Below, in pieces: positions 1 to 7,389 of a DNA stretch of 12,772 nt. Numbering within the stretch: position 1 is the first letter of the stretch; each line of letters begins with the position of its first letter. Location of the stretch: positions 1 through 12,772 of the forward strand of contig WUAK01000050.1 in assembly GCA_009827205.1 (NCBI GenBank), read 5' to 3'. This DNA comes from Phycisphaeraceae bacterium (GTDB lineage Bacteria > Planctomycetota > Phycisphaerae > Phycisphaerales > UBA1924). The position numbers and the translations under genes are program-made. The notes below the pieces were generated by a model. It made no database searches. It saw nothing but the letters and a program-made list of their open reading frames with translations, and had not been told where the DNA came from.

Positions 1-1427
1 TCGATCGTGTGAGCGAACGCGGTTTCCTTCCGCTCGTCCGGTTCTTCGTCCGACACGCCGCGGGTGGTCAGCGTGGCGCTCGTCAGGACAACAGATTTGG
101 GCAGCGCAGACCCCTCGTCCTCCGGATCTCGGTTGAACAGCTCGGTCTTCAGGATCGGCGCCACCTCGATCGGTGAACACTGGATCTTCACGCTCGGCTT
201 GCGGTACCCGGGGGACCTGCTCACCTCGACCCAGTACGCGCACCCCTCAAGCGTCTGTTCCACCACGATGTGCGCGCTGTCAGCGATATCAGAAGCCCGC
301 TCCGCGTAGGACTGCAGCTCGAACTTGTCGGCTTCCTGCTCACAGAGCTCGCGCAAGAGCCTGAGCCTCGTCGCGAGCTGGCTCATGATGGGAGAGAGCA
401 CGTTGTCGACGATCGCGGCTTCTCTGACCCGACCACCCGCACCCCGGTGCTCGTCGTGCCAGAAAATCAGCGACTCGAAAAACGCGCCGCTCGCGTCGCG
501 AGCTTCCTGCACCGCCGCGATGGCTTTCTGAACGTGCTGAGTCTCGTCGGACTTCACCACCAGCTGAGGCAGGAACCCCTTGAGTCCCTTCTCAACGAAC
601 AACAGCGAGAGCAGGTGGTTCACCCTGCCCTCTGTCAGCGATACGCCGAAGTGCTCGCTCGCGACATCCTCGACCATGTGCGCCTCGTCGAGGATGACGT
701 GGTCGTATCTCGGCAAGAAGCCGACACCCCTGCTCCGAAGCGCGAGATCGCTAAAGAACAGCGCATGGTTGCAGATGAGCAGGTTCGACCGTTCCATCTT
801 TCGTCGTGAGCGCTGGTAGAAACAGATGTCATGGTTCGGGCACCGTCGGCCCATGCAGTTGCCCGAGTCGGACCTGACGTTGTCCCACACGCCCGGGCGT
901 TCGAGTTGTGGGAGCGATGAGCGCGAGCCGTCTCTCGTGTCGCGCGCCCAATCCTCAATCACGTGCAGCGAGCCGCGTGCGCTCGCGTCGACGAAGAGCT
1001 TGTCCTGTCGTTTACTCGCCAGTTCGAGCCTTCGAAGGCTCAGGTAGTTGCCCCGCCCCACGACGATTGCAGGCCGAAGCGGCGCCAGCGGGTCGTGCTC
1101 TTCGAGCGTGCCAGGGAGCTCACCAAGCCCGAGGGCCTGCATGAGCATGGGCAGGTCCTTGCGGACGATCTGCTCCTGGAGGGCGATGGTGTTTGTCGCA
1201 ACCACCACGGTCTCGCCGTGCGCCACGCACCGCTCGATCGCGGGCAGGAGGTAGGCGTAGCTCTTGCCGACACCCGTCCCGGCCTCGGCGAGCAGCCTCT
1301 CTCCCCGCTGCATGGCCCGAGAGACGGCCCCGGTCATCTCGATCTGCTCCGGGCGGGGCTCGTAGCCCGCGCCCAGCATCGCCGCGACCGGGCCGGTTTC
1401 CGACAATGCTTCCGAGGGGTCTACCAC
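1..1427 (-). CDS. dinG: DinG/XPD-family ATP-dependent DNA helicase (C-terminus beyond left edge)
   Basis: This is a superfamily 2 helicase of the DinG/Rad3/XPD group, expected to unwind DNA 5'-3' in repair or in resolving structured DNA and R-loops. About 475 residues are visible and the frame stays open to the left edge. A YEPRPEQ segment (about residues 22-28) is followed by Walker A GTGVGKS (50-56), motif Ia VVVATNT (about 74-80), three cysteines C191-x4-C196-x5-C202, the DEAH box (247-250) and a TSATL motif (S450). The cysteine spacing equals that of the E. coli DinG Fe-S cluster, but the fourth expected ligand, in the GRxNYxC stretch, is Ser130 here. Helicase motifs IV-VI lie outside the window. 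The start is taken as GTG at 1427; no good Shine-Dalgarno sequence is visible, and ATG at 1379 is the alternative. It diverges from the esterase gene. Family assignment is secure; orthology to DinG rather than YoaA or another relative is not. Confidence 0.9.
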   Translation of the reverse strand, partial: MVDPSEALSETGPVAAMLGAGYEPRPEQIEMTGAVSRAMQRGERLLAEAGTGVGKSYAYLLPAIERCVAHGETVVVATNTIALQEQIVRKDLPMLMQALGLGELPGTLEEHDPLAPLRPAIVVGRGNYLSLRRLELASKRQDKLFVDASARGSLHVIEDWARDTRDGSRSSLPQLERPGVWDNVRSDSGNCMGRRCPNHDICFYQRSRRKMERSNLLICNHALFFSDLALRSRGVGFLPRYDHVILDEAHMVEDVASEHFGVSLTEGRVNHLLSLLFVEKGLKGFLPQLVVKSDETQHVQKAIAAVQEARDASGAFFESLIFWHDEHRGAGGRVREAAIVDNVLSPIMSQLATRLRLLRELCEQEADKFELQSYAERASDIADSAHIVVEQTLEGCAYWVEVSRSPGYRKPSVKIQCSPIEVAPILKTELFNRDPEDEGSALPKSVVLTSATLTTRGVSDEEPDERKETAFAHTI

Positions 1428-1470
1428 GCCGGGAGTGTACGATGCACACGTCCCATTGAAAGGAACCCTC
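1428..1470. promoter_or_regulatory. Short divergent intergenic region between helicase and esterase
   Basis: Only 43 bases separate the two divergent start codons, so at least one promoter should lie here or inside the opposing gene. On the plus strand a TAnnAT hexamer (TACGAT, 1438-1443) sits 27 bases before the esterase start, a reasonable place for a -10 element, but nothing resembling TTGACA lies 16-18 bases upstream of it. The assignment is therefore weak. Confidence 0.25.
1460..1463 (+). promoter_or_regulatory. Ribosome binding site of the secreted esterase
   Basis: AGGA within TTGAAAGGAACC lies 7 bases before GTG 1471. It favours that start over the in-frame GTG at 1435, which would put twelve extra residues in front of an otherwise typical signal peptide. 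Confidence 0.6.
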
Positions 1471-2949
1471 GTGCGCAAGATCGTGGCACTGCTCTCACTC
1501 CTGATCGCCGGTGTGTCGTTCGCCCAGCCCGAACGCTTCGCGGTCACCATCGACCACGACGCGTTCAGCGGCCCCTACTCGGGCCGGATCTACGTCGTCT
1601 TCGGCGACCAGCAAGCCGAGCCCAGGACAAGGCTCAACGCTTGGTTCAATCCGCCGCCCGCTGTCGCTTGGAACGTCGAGAACGTCATGCCGGGCGAGGA
1701 GATCATCCTCGAGGGCTTCGATCTCTATCACGCACCGGAGCAGGCCGGCGAAGCGTGGCGCACCGGTGAGGTCACGCTCCAGGCCGTAGCGCGAGTGAGC
1801 CTGGACAGCCCCCGCCCGGGCACCGGCGTCGGCGATCTCTACTCAATGCCGATCACGGTCAACCTTGGTGACATCGCTGATGATCAGAGCATCGCATCGT
1901 TCACTCTCGACGGTGTCGTCGAAGATCAGCCGTTCACCGAATCCGAGAACACGTTCCACTTTGCGATTGAGAGCGATTCACTCAGCCAGTTTCACGGCAG
2001 GCCCGTCACCATGGGTGCATCGGTCACCGTTCCCGAGTCTTGGCACGAAGAGAGCCTTCGGAGTTATCCGATCGTCTACTACATCACCGGCTTCGGCGGC
2101 AACGAGAATGAGGTCATGCGCTACATGGGAGGCATGCCCCACAAGGAAGCCGTCGGTGATGTGATCGTCGTCGGTCTTGACGCGACGAATTACTGGGGGC
2201 ATTCCGTGTTCGCCGACAGCGCCGTCACTGGTCCCTGGGGCGAGGCGCTGACATCTGAACTGATCCCGGCGCTCGAAGCCGAGTACCGCGGACCCGAGAA
2301 CGCAGATCACCGTTACGTCACGGGTATCAGCTCGGGCGGCTGGGGCAGTCTCTGGGTGCAGGTCGCGTACCCGGACGTCTTCGCTGGTGTATGGAGCCAT
2401 GTGCCCGACCCCGTTGATTTCAGGGCGTTCCAGACCGTTGATATCACCACCGACAACGCGAACATCTACACCGATGAAAACGGCGAGCGAAGGCCGCTTG
2501 GGCGCAACGGCGAGCAGATCATGTTCTGGGCCGATGACTTCATCGCACGTGAAACGATGCTCGGACCGGGCGGTCAGATCCAGTCGTTCGAGGCGGTCTT
2601 CAGCCCGGCGCTGGAGAACGGCAAGCCCGCCCCGCTGTTCGATCGAGAAACCGGGAGCATCGATCCGAAGGTCGCCAAGGCCTGGGAGAAGTACGACATC
2701 CGCCTGAAGCTCGAGCGTGAGTGGGATGAGACCGGTGAAGAACTGGCGGGCAAGCTCCACGTCTTCGGCGGGTCGATGGACAACTTCTACCTCGGAGAGG
2801 CCGTCGGCATGCTGAAAGAGTCGCTCGACGAACTCGGCGCGGACGCCGAGGTCGAGGTCATCGAAGGCATGGCTCACACGTTCTACTGGCCGGGCGACAA
2901 GCGGATGTGGGAGACCATCCACGAACGCTGGGCGGACACAGGGGGCTAA
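1471..2949 (+). CDS. Secreted alpha/beta-hydrolase esterase (enterochelin esterase/esterase D-like)
   Basis: The 492-residue product is a predicted exported serine hydrolase. GTG 1471 gives a short, classic signal peptide: basic RK, a hydrophobic core, and likely cleavage after SFA at residue 18. Residues about 20-140 look like a beta-rich N-terminal domain (repeated Val/Ile strands and Gly-Pro turns). An alpha/beta-hydrolase domain follows from about 175. Its nucleophile elbow is GISSGG with Ser287. The likely acid is Asp437 in GGSMDN and the base His459 in GMAHTFYWP; these two are inferred from order and context. The family cleaves esters of sugars or siderophores and also includes proteins of unknown substrate; nothing here fixes the substrate. 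The gene stands alone on the plus strand, convergent with rsmG, and their stop codons overlap (TAA 2947-2949 against TAG 2948-2946). The family is fairly sure; the specificity is open. Confidence 0.85.
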   Translation: MRKIVALLSLLIAGVSFAQPERFAVTIDHDAFSGPYSGRIYVVFGDQQAEPRTRLNAWFNPPPAVAWNVENVMPGEEIILEGFDLYHAPEQAGEAWRTGEVTLQAVARVSLDSPRPGTGVGDLYSMPITVNLGDIADDQSIASFTLDGVVEDQPFTESENTFHFAIESDSLSQFHGRPVTMGASVTVPESWHEESLRSYPIVYYITGFGGNENEVMRYMGGMPHKEAVGDVIVVGLDATNYWGHSVFADSAVTGPWGEALTSELIPALEAEYRGPENADHRYVTGISSGGWGSLWVQVAYPDVFAGVWSHVPDPVDFRAFQTVDITTDNANIYTDENGERRPLGRNGEQIMFWADDFIARETMLGPGGQIQSFEAVFSPALENGKPAPLFDRETGSIDPKVAKAWEKYDIRLKLEREWDETGEELAGKLHVFGGSMDNFYLGEAVGMLKESLDELGADAEVEVIEGMAHTFYWPGDKRMWETIHERWADTGG

Positions 2950-3686
2950 GCCTTTTTGCCAACACCCAGAGGTGAGCGCTTAGGCTCGCCGTCGCGCCTG
3001 GGATAGATCTTCGGCGTACGGCGCGATTTTTCGAGCACGACGATCTTTCCCGTGGGCGTGTCGAGCGTCCCTGTATGCGTCGTGTGGAGCATGTGCAGCG
3101 CCTGCTTGGCTTCCTCGAGTTCTTCCTCGGCCTTCTGCCCCTTGATGAGCGCGATGAGCCCGCCCTCTCGCGCCAGCGGCACGCACAGTTCGGCGGCTAC
3201 CGCGATCCGCCCCAGCGCCCGGGCGGTCACAATATCAAACACGTCGCGGAACTTGCCCGTTTTGAACGCGCCCAGTTGCTCTGCCCTGCCGTTCTCGATC
3301 GTGATGTTCTTGAGCCCGAGTTTCTCCGCGAACGAGTTCAGGAGTTCTGCCTTGCGACCTGTCGCCTCGACGAGCGTGAACTGCGCATCGGGCCTGACGA
3401 TCGCGAGCGGGAACGCGGGGACTCCGCCGCCCGAGCCCACATCACAGACTTTGAGCGGTTCACCCTCGACCGGTTCTATCTCGGTAAGGACAGGCAGTAG
3501 CGTGAGCGCATCAAAGATGTGACGCATCCATGCCTCTTTCTCGTCCTTAATCGCGGTGAGATTGGTGGTCTGGTTTGCTTCGTACAGGATGTCTAGGAAC
3601 GCGTAGAGGTGTTCCTTCTCACCCTGATCGAACTCGATGCCAAACTCGGCGCAGGCCTGTTTGAATTCTTCGGTGGGTGGGATCAT
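2946..3686 (-). CDS. rsmG: 16S rRNA (guanine-527 N7) methyltransferase RsmG (GidB)
   Basis: RsmG transfers a methyl group from S-adenosylmethionine to N7 of G527 in 16S rRNA; loss of this modification causes low-level streptomycin resistance in many bacteria. The 246-residue length is near the family norm. Visible family motifs are NLTAI followed by the WMRHIFDAL segment (about 42-61), the SAM-binding VCDVGSGGGVPAFPLAI (80-96), VEATGRKAELL (106-116), VTARAL (153-158), and the C-terminal TPKIYPRRDGEP element (224-235) near the end. The ATG overlaps the rodA stop codon in an ATGA, so translation is probably coupled to rodA and the gene is the last of a minus-strand operon. The usual neighbours mnmG (gidA) or parA/parB are not visible. 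The 3' end overlaps the convergent esterase by 4 bases, leaving no room for a terminator before that gene. Confidence 0.96.
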   Translation of the reverse strand: MIPPTEEFKQACAEFGIEFDQGEKEHLYAFLDILYEANQTTNLTAIKDEKEAWMRHIFDALTLLPVLTEIEPVEGEPLKVCDVGSGGGVPAFPLAIVRPDAQFTLVEATGRKAELLNSFAEKLGLKNITIENGRAEQLGAFKTGKFRDVFDIVTARALGRIAVAAELCVPLAREGGLIALIKGQKAEEELEEAKQALHMLHTTHTGTLDTPTGKIVVLEKSRRTPKIYPRRDGEPKRSPLGVGKKA

Positions 3687-4900
3687 TCGGGGAGTTCCAG
3701 GTCACTTCTCATCATGGAGCTGTCGGGTCTGCGGAGCCCTGCGTTGAGCACGAGGCCGGCCATGAGCCAGCTCGTGAGCATGCTCGACCCGCCGTAGCTC
3801 ACAAAGGGTAGGGTCACCCCGATGATCGGCACGAGACCGACGGTCATCCCGATATTGATCAGCGCCTGCACGCCTACGAACGCGGTCAATCCAACGATCA
3901 TCACACGCCCAAAGGGATCTCTGCAAAACCACGCGGTCGCCAGCGCGGAGGCGGCCCAGATGAGATAGAGCACCAGCACAACCGTGCCACCCAGCAGCCC
4001 GAATCTCAGGCAGATCACAGCGAAGACCATGTCGTTGTGCGCCTCGGGGAGCCTGTTGTAGAAAACGAGCGCCCGCGTGCTCGCGTCTGAGTTCCCCACG
4101 ATCTTGCCCGCCCCGACGAGGCGCTGCGCTGTGAAGCTCTGGAAGTTGATGTCCTGAGCACCCTCGTCACTGCCGCGGATTTGCTGGACGATCGCGACGA
4201 ACCGGCGCTTCTGATGCTCGCGGAGCAGTGGCCATGACGCGGGAGCCGCGGCGGTGGCGATGAACACAATCAAAACCAAGTGTCGCAATCTTGCGCCCGC
4301 CGTGAGAAGCATCGCGAACAGACTCGGGACGAAGAGTGACGCGGATCCGAGGTCTGGCTGGAGCGTGATGAGCCCGACCGGCACCGCGGCTATCAATCCG
4401 GGCGCGAGCAGTCCTCGCCAGCGCGTGTGCTCGCGCCTGTAGCGCAAGAAGCCAGCGATCGTAAGCACGAACGCGATCTTGGCGACCTCCGCGGGCTGGA
4501 AGTCGGCAAAGCCCATGTTGATCCAGCCCCGTGCGCCGTTTCGTGGTTTCACGATCGATTCTGGAACGACAGGGATGAGCAGAAAGACGAGCAGCGCGAT
4601 GCTGATGATGTAGCTCGGCCAAGCGATAAATCGCAGGAGCCTGTAATGCGGCGCTGCTGCGAAGATCGCGGCACTCATGCCCACCATCAGGAAGATCGCC
4701 TGGCGAATTGTCGTTCCAGAAGGACTCCGCTCGGGCGTATGAGCCTCGGCGAGATCGATCGCATAGAGCCCGATGACCGAGAGCGCCAATGAAGCCGCGA
4801 TTGTCACCCACGCCCAGGTGATCACCGAGAGATTCTTCGACAGCGATCCCGAGCCGCCGTAGCCACCCCGGATAACCGTCTCGACAAAGGCGAGATTCAC
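3683..4900 (-). CDS. rodA: RodA, SEDS-family peptidoglycan glycosyltransferase (rod-shape determination)
   Basis: RodA polymerises lipid II into glycan strands in the inner membrane and pairs with PBP2 in the elongasome. The 405-residue protein has about ten hydrophobic segments and the SEDS signatures: NGARGWINMG then FQPAEVAKIAF (121-144), LQPDLGSA (180-187), LPEAHNDMVFAVI (284-296) and GLVPIIGVTLPFVSYGGSS near the C-terminus. Asp290 in the HND triplet matches the position of the catalytic Asp in the common HTD motif; the usual Thr is Asn, and the usual GEELG that follows reads CLRFG here. The gene begins with GTG 4900, overlapping the PBP2 stop as GTGA, and ends overlapping rsmG as ATGA. 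Direct pairing with PBP2 argues for RodA rather than FtsW. The extended N-terminus (first ~24 residues, Gly/Ser-rich) is predicted to be cytoplasmic. Confidence 0.95.
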   Translation of the reverse strand: MNLAFVETVIRGGYGGSGSLSKNLSVITWAWVTIAASLALSVIGLYAIDLAEAHTPERSPSGTTIRQAIFLMVGMSAAIFAAAPHYRLLRFIAWPSYIISIALLVFLLIPVVPESIVKPRNGARGWINMGFADFQPAEVAKIAFVLTIAGFLRYRREHTRWRGLLAPGLIAAVPVGLITLQPDLGSASLFVPSLFAMLLTAGARLRHLVLIVFIATAAAPASWPLLREHQKRRFVAIVQQIRGSDEGAQDINFQSFTAQRLVGAGKIVGNSDASTRALVFYNRLPEAHNDMVFAVICLRFGLLGGTVVLVLYLIWAASALATAWFCRDPFGRVMIVGLTAFVGVQALINIGMTVGLVPIIGVTLPFVSYGGSSMLTSWLMAGLVLNAGLRRPDSSMMRSDLELPE

Positions 4901-7311
4901 AGATACCCCTCGTCAACGAGGGCATGGATCACCTGATTGGCGATCGGACCCGAGACACGCCCCCCCGATCCGCCATACTGCGCAACGACAGCGATCGCGT
5001 ACTGAGGCCGGTCCTTTCCGCAGAGCAGCACAAACCAAGAATGGTCGCCCCTTCTGACGATCTCACCCTTGAACTTGATGTGCGGTGCGGTTGCCGTACC
5101 CGTTTTCCCCCAGACCGTGACACCAGGGACGTCGAACATCTCGAACGTCTCGCCCGAGTCGAGCGTGACATGGTTTGCCGTGCCGTCATGATCGTTGACG
5201 ACCATGGAGAGCCCGCGGAGCGCTTCGTTGACGATCTCAGGATCCCAGCCGAGGTCGATCGTTTCTGGGACGGCGCCATCGTCGATGAGCTTCGGTTTGA
5301 TCCGTACCCCGCCCCTTCCGAGTGTTGCAAACGCGTCAGCCGCGTGGACCGGTGTCCACGCGACCGGTCCCTGCCCAATCCCCATCAGGATTGCCTCGTC
5401 CTCGGTGACGGCATCCGGGTTGTTCTGAAACCCGAGCCAGCCATCGAGCATGTTGTCGAGTTTCAGATCCAGAGGCTCACCGACGCCGATGGTTCGGAAG
5501 AAGTCAACGATACCACTTGGGCCGAAACGCTGACCGAGCGTGTAGAAGTAGATATTGCACGATCCCTTGAGCGCCTGAGCGCCGTCGATCGGACCCCCGA
5601 ACTGCGCATCGTGTGTTGATCCGAACTGCTTGTATATCCAGCATCGGAGCATCTCGGGTTCATGTGGGTAGAAATGGCCCGTGCACGAGATGCACTCTCC
5701 GAGCTCCACATGACCGGCTCTGTGTGCACCACAGAGCACGAGCGCTTTGACAATCGATCCTGGAGGGAGCGGCATCGAAACCGCTTTGTTATACGCGGGG
5801 CTCCGAGTCGCGACGTAGAGCGAGCGCTCGGTTTCGTCGGCGGGCAGATCAACGCCCGTTGGTGTAGTGACGAGCGAAAGAATCTCACCCGTATCCACCT
5901 CGAGCACGACCACCGCGGCGTCGAGTGCCGTGCCCACGGGCATCGCTGGCGGGCTTTCTGGGTCATCGGGATTGAGCAGTTCATCGTTGTGGTGCCAGGT
6001 CTGCACGCGGGCGAGACCGAGATCCGGGTTAAGCATCGCCTGGATGCGCGCCTGCAGCATGATGTCCAGCGTGAGGCGGATGTCCTGACCGAACTCACGC
6101 TCGGCCTCGGTCACTTCACCGGAGTCGATCCGTTCGATTTTCAGACCACGCATGCCGCGGAGCGAGCTCTCAAGGTTACGTTCAAGCCCTCTGTGTCCGA
6201 CCATGTCGTTCAGAAAGTACTGCCCTCGATCAACCGAACCGGTAGTGGTTTCAACGATCGAGCGCTGCGCGAGTGCTGTGTTGTTCTCCAAGTTTTCCGC
6301 GCGCGTTTCGCGGTCTTCTCGGAAAATGCCCCTGCGCACGCCGCCCAAGATATGCGTGGCAACTCCCTTTACCTGCTGCGTGCGCTTCTCGTTGGATTTC
6401 AGCGGGCCCGGGAATCTGGAGAGATCAACCTCTACCTCTAACTCGGTGAGCGGGTAGTCGCGCTGACCCGAATCGATCACGGCTACCCCTGGGAGGTACG
6501 GGATCGAATCATCGCTCGGATCATCTTGCTCCGCCAGCCTGCGCAGTAAGAACCCCACGTCATCGCTCACCTCGGGGACGATCACCGTTGGCTCGACCTC
6601 TTCAGAGAGCGCGATGTCCGCCGCCTTTTCGATCCGGCGCTTGGCGTCGATCGTGATCTCCTCGGCGAGGACCTCCCTCAGGAGCTCAGCTGTAGTTTTG
6701 AGATCGGGTCGATCGAGCTCGGCGAGGCGGGTTTCGAGTTCGAGCTCGGTGATGCCGTGATTCTGTGCAAACTTGCGGAGTTCACGCGCTGCCCGGGTCC
6801 GGCGTACCGAGTCCGCCATATTGCTGACCTGTTCGCGGACTTCAATGCGCCTGCCGTCGATCTCGGCGCGGCTCAGCCCGGTCTCGCGAGCGACAACGTT
6901 CCACATCCGATCGACCGCGGCCCGGTAAGGCGGCTTGGCCTCCTCGATGAGTTGCGTACGGAGTTCCCGGCTCAGCTTCGACCAATCACTCCCCCGTTCG
7001 CGCCGTGCGCGGGCCGCGGCTTGCCGCTCGATCCACTCACCGGTGATCACTCGGTAATCGACAGCGATGTCGAAGCTGGGCCTGTCGTGGGCGAGCACCC
7101 TGCCCTGTCGGTCAACGATCTGCCCCCGAACCGTCGGTGACCAGCTGTGCCTGACGAGCCTGCCCTCGGCGCTCTCTAGCAGCTCATCGCCTTTGAAAAC
7201 GGTCAGCCTGGCGGTCTGGCCGGCGAGCACGGCGAGCCCGATCCCCAGCAGGCTCACGATGAGCGCAAGCCTCCTGGCGCTTCTGCTTTGGATGAGTCGA
7301 GTCAGTTCCAC
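4897..7311 (-). CDS. mrdA: Penicillin-binding protein 2, class B elongation transpeptidase
   Basis: PBP2 crosslinks stem peptides in new peptidoglycan and partners RodA. One membrane anchor lies at about residues 14-31, then a dimerisation/pedestal region beginning VRGQIVDRQGRVLA (61-74), and a C-terminal transpeptidase domain. Its active-site motifs are SIVK (Ser519, Lys522), SCN (584-586) and KTGT (736-739). The Cys543-x-G, RCW (Cys557) and His567 pattern resembles the small metal-binding element of other PBP2 proteins. At 804 residues it is clearly longer than E. coli PBP2 (about 630). Most of the excess is a charged, helical stretch at about 93-262. The start is GTG 7311; a weak GGAG lies about 10 bases upstream and the region is covered by an inverted repeat. 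The stop overlaps the rodA start (GTGA), so the two subunits are probably made in step. No mreC or mreD is nearby. Function is secure. Confidence 0.95.
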   Translation of the reverse strand: MELTRLIQSRSARRLALIVSLLGIGLAVLAGQTARLTVFKGDELLESAEGRLVRHSWSPTVRGQIVDRQGRVLAHDRPSFDIAVDYRVITGEWIERQAAARARRERGSDWSKLSRELRTQLIEEAKPPYRAAVDRMWNVVARETGLSRAEIDGRRIEVREQVSNMADSVRRTRAARELRKFAQNHGITELELETRLAELDRPDLKTTAELLREVLAEEITIDAKRRIEKAADIALSEEVEPTVIVPEVSDDVGFLLRRLAEQDDPSDDSIPYLPGVAVIDSGQRDYPLTELEVEVDLSRFPGPLKSNEKRTQQVKGVATHILGGVRRGIFREDRETRAENLENNTALAQRSIVETTTGSVDRGQYFLNDMVGHRGLERNLESSLRGMRGLKIERIDSGEVTEAEREFGQDIRLTLDIMLQARIQAMLNPDLGLARVQTWHHNDELLNPDDPESPPAMPVGTALDAAVVVLEVDTGEILSLVTTPTGVDLPADETERSLYVATRSPAYNKAVSMPLPPGSIVKALVLCGAHRAGHVELGECISCTGHFYPHEPEMLRCWIYKQFGSTHDAQFGGPIDGAQALKGSCNIYFYTLGQRFGPSGIVDFFRTIGVGEPLDLKLDNMLDGWLGFQNNPDAVTEDEAILMGIGQGPVAWTPVHAADAFATLGRGGVRIKPKLIDDGAVPETIDLGWDPEIVNEALRGLSMVVNDHDGTANHVTLDSGETFEMFDVPGVTVWGKTGTATAPHIKFKGEIVRRGDHSWFVLLCGKDRPQYAIAVVAQYGGSGGRVSGPIANQVIHALVDEGYL

Positions 7312-7375
7312 CGATTCGCCGCTCCGATCCCGCGAAGGTCATGGTACAACGCCCGGTCGGGCGTCGGCGAATCGG
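7311..7375. repeat. Nested inverted repeat in the mrdA leader
   Basis: Two perfect 11-base arms, CCGATTCGCCG at 7311-7321 and CGGCGAATCGG at 7365-7375, enclose 43 bases. The right arm touches a second hairpin, ACGCCC-GGTC-GGGCGT (7349-7364). In a minus-strand transcript the distal arm would end on the first base of the mrdA GTG, with the weak GGAG just outside the helix. No T-tract follows, so an intrinsic terminator after folE2 is unlikely. A regulatory RNA fold is an inference. Confidence 0.6.
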
Positions 7376-7389
7376 GCTGGAGAATCGGC

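Noticed and set aside
270..809. Plus-strand open frame of 179 codons inside the helicase region.
   Set aside because: It is antisense to the segment encoding the DEAH box and Fe-S cysteines, which is clearly the coding strand.
963..1769. Plus-strand open frame of 268 codons crossing the helicase start and into the esterase.
   Set aside because: It runs antisense through helicase motifs and then out of frame over the esterase. It has no ribosome binding site and an Arg-rich, low-information product.
1978..2922. Long open frame on the minus strand opposite the esterase (314 codons).
   Set aside because: It lies entirely antisense to a gene with a signal peptide, catalytic motifs and a ribosome binding site. 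Its translation is Arg/Asp/His-rich with no domain, as expected from reading GC-rich codons backwards.
2943..2957. GGC-TAA-GCC followed by TTTTT after the esterase stop, resembling an intrinsic terminator.
   Set aside because: The stem is only three pairs, and the T-run also encodes the Lys-Lys end of RsmG on the other strand, so coding explains it.
7349..7364. ACGCCC-GGTC-GGGCGT hairpin as a folE2 terminator.
   Set aside because: On the minus strand it is followed by TGTACC rather than a T-run, so intrinsic termination is unlikely; it is reported instead as part of the mrdA leader repeat.
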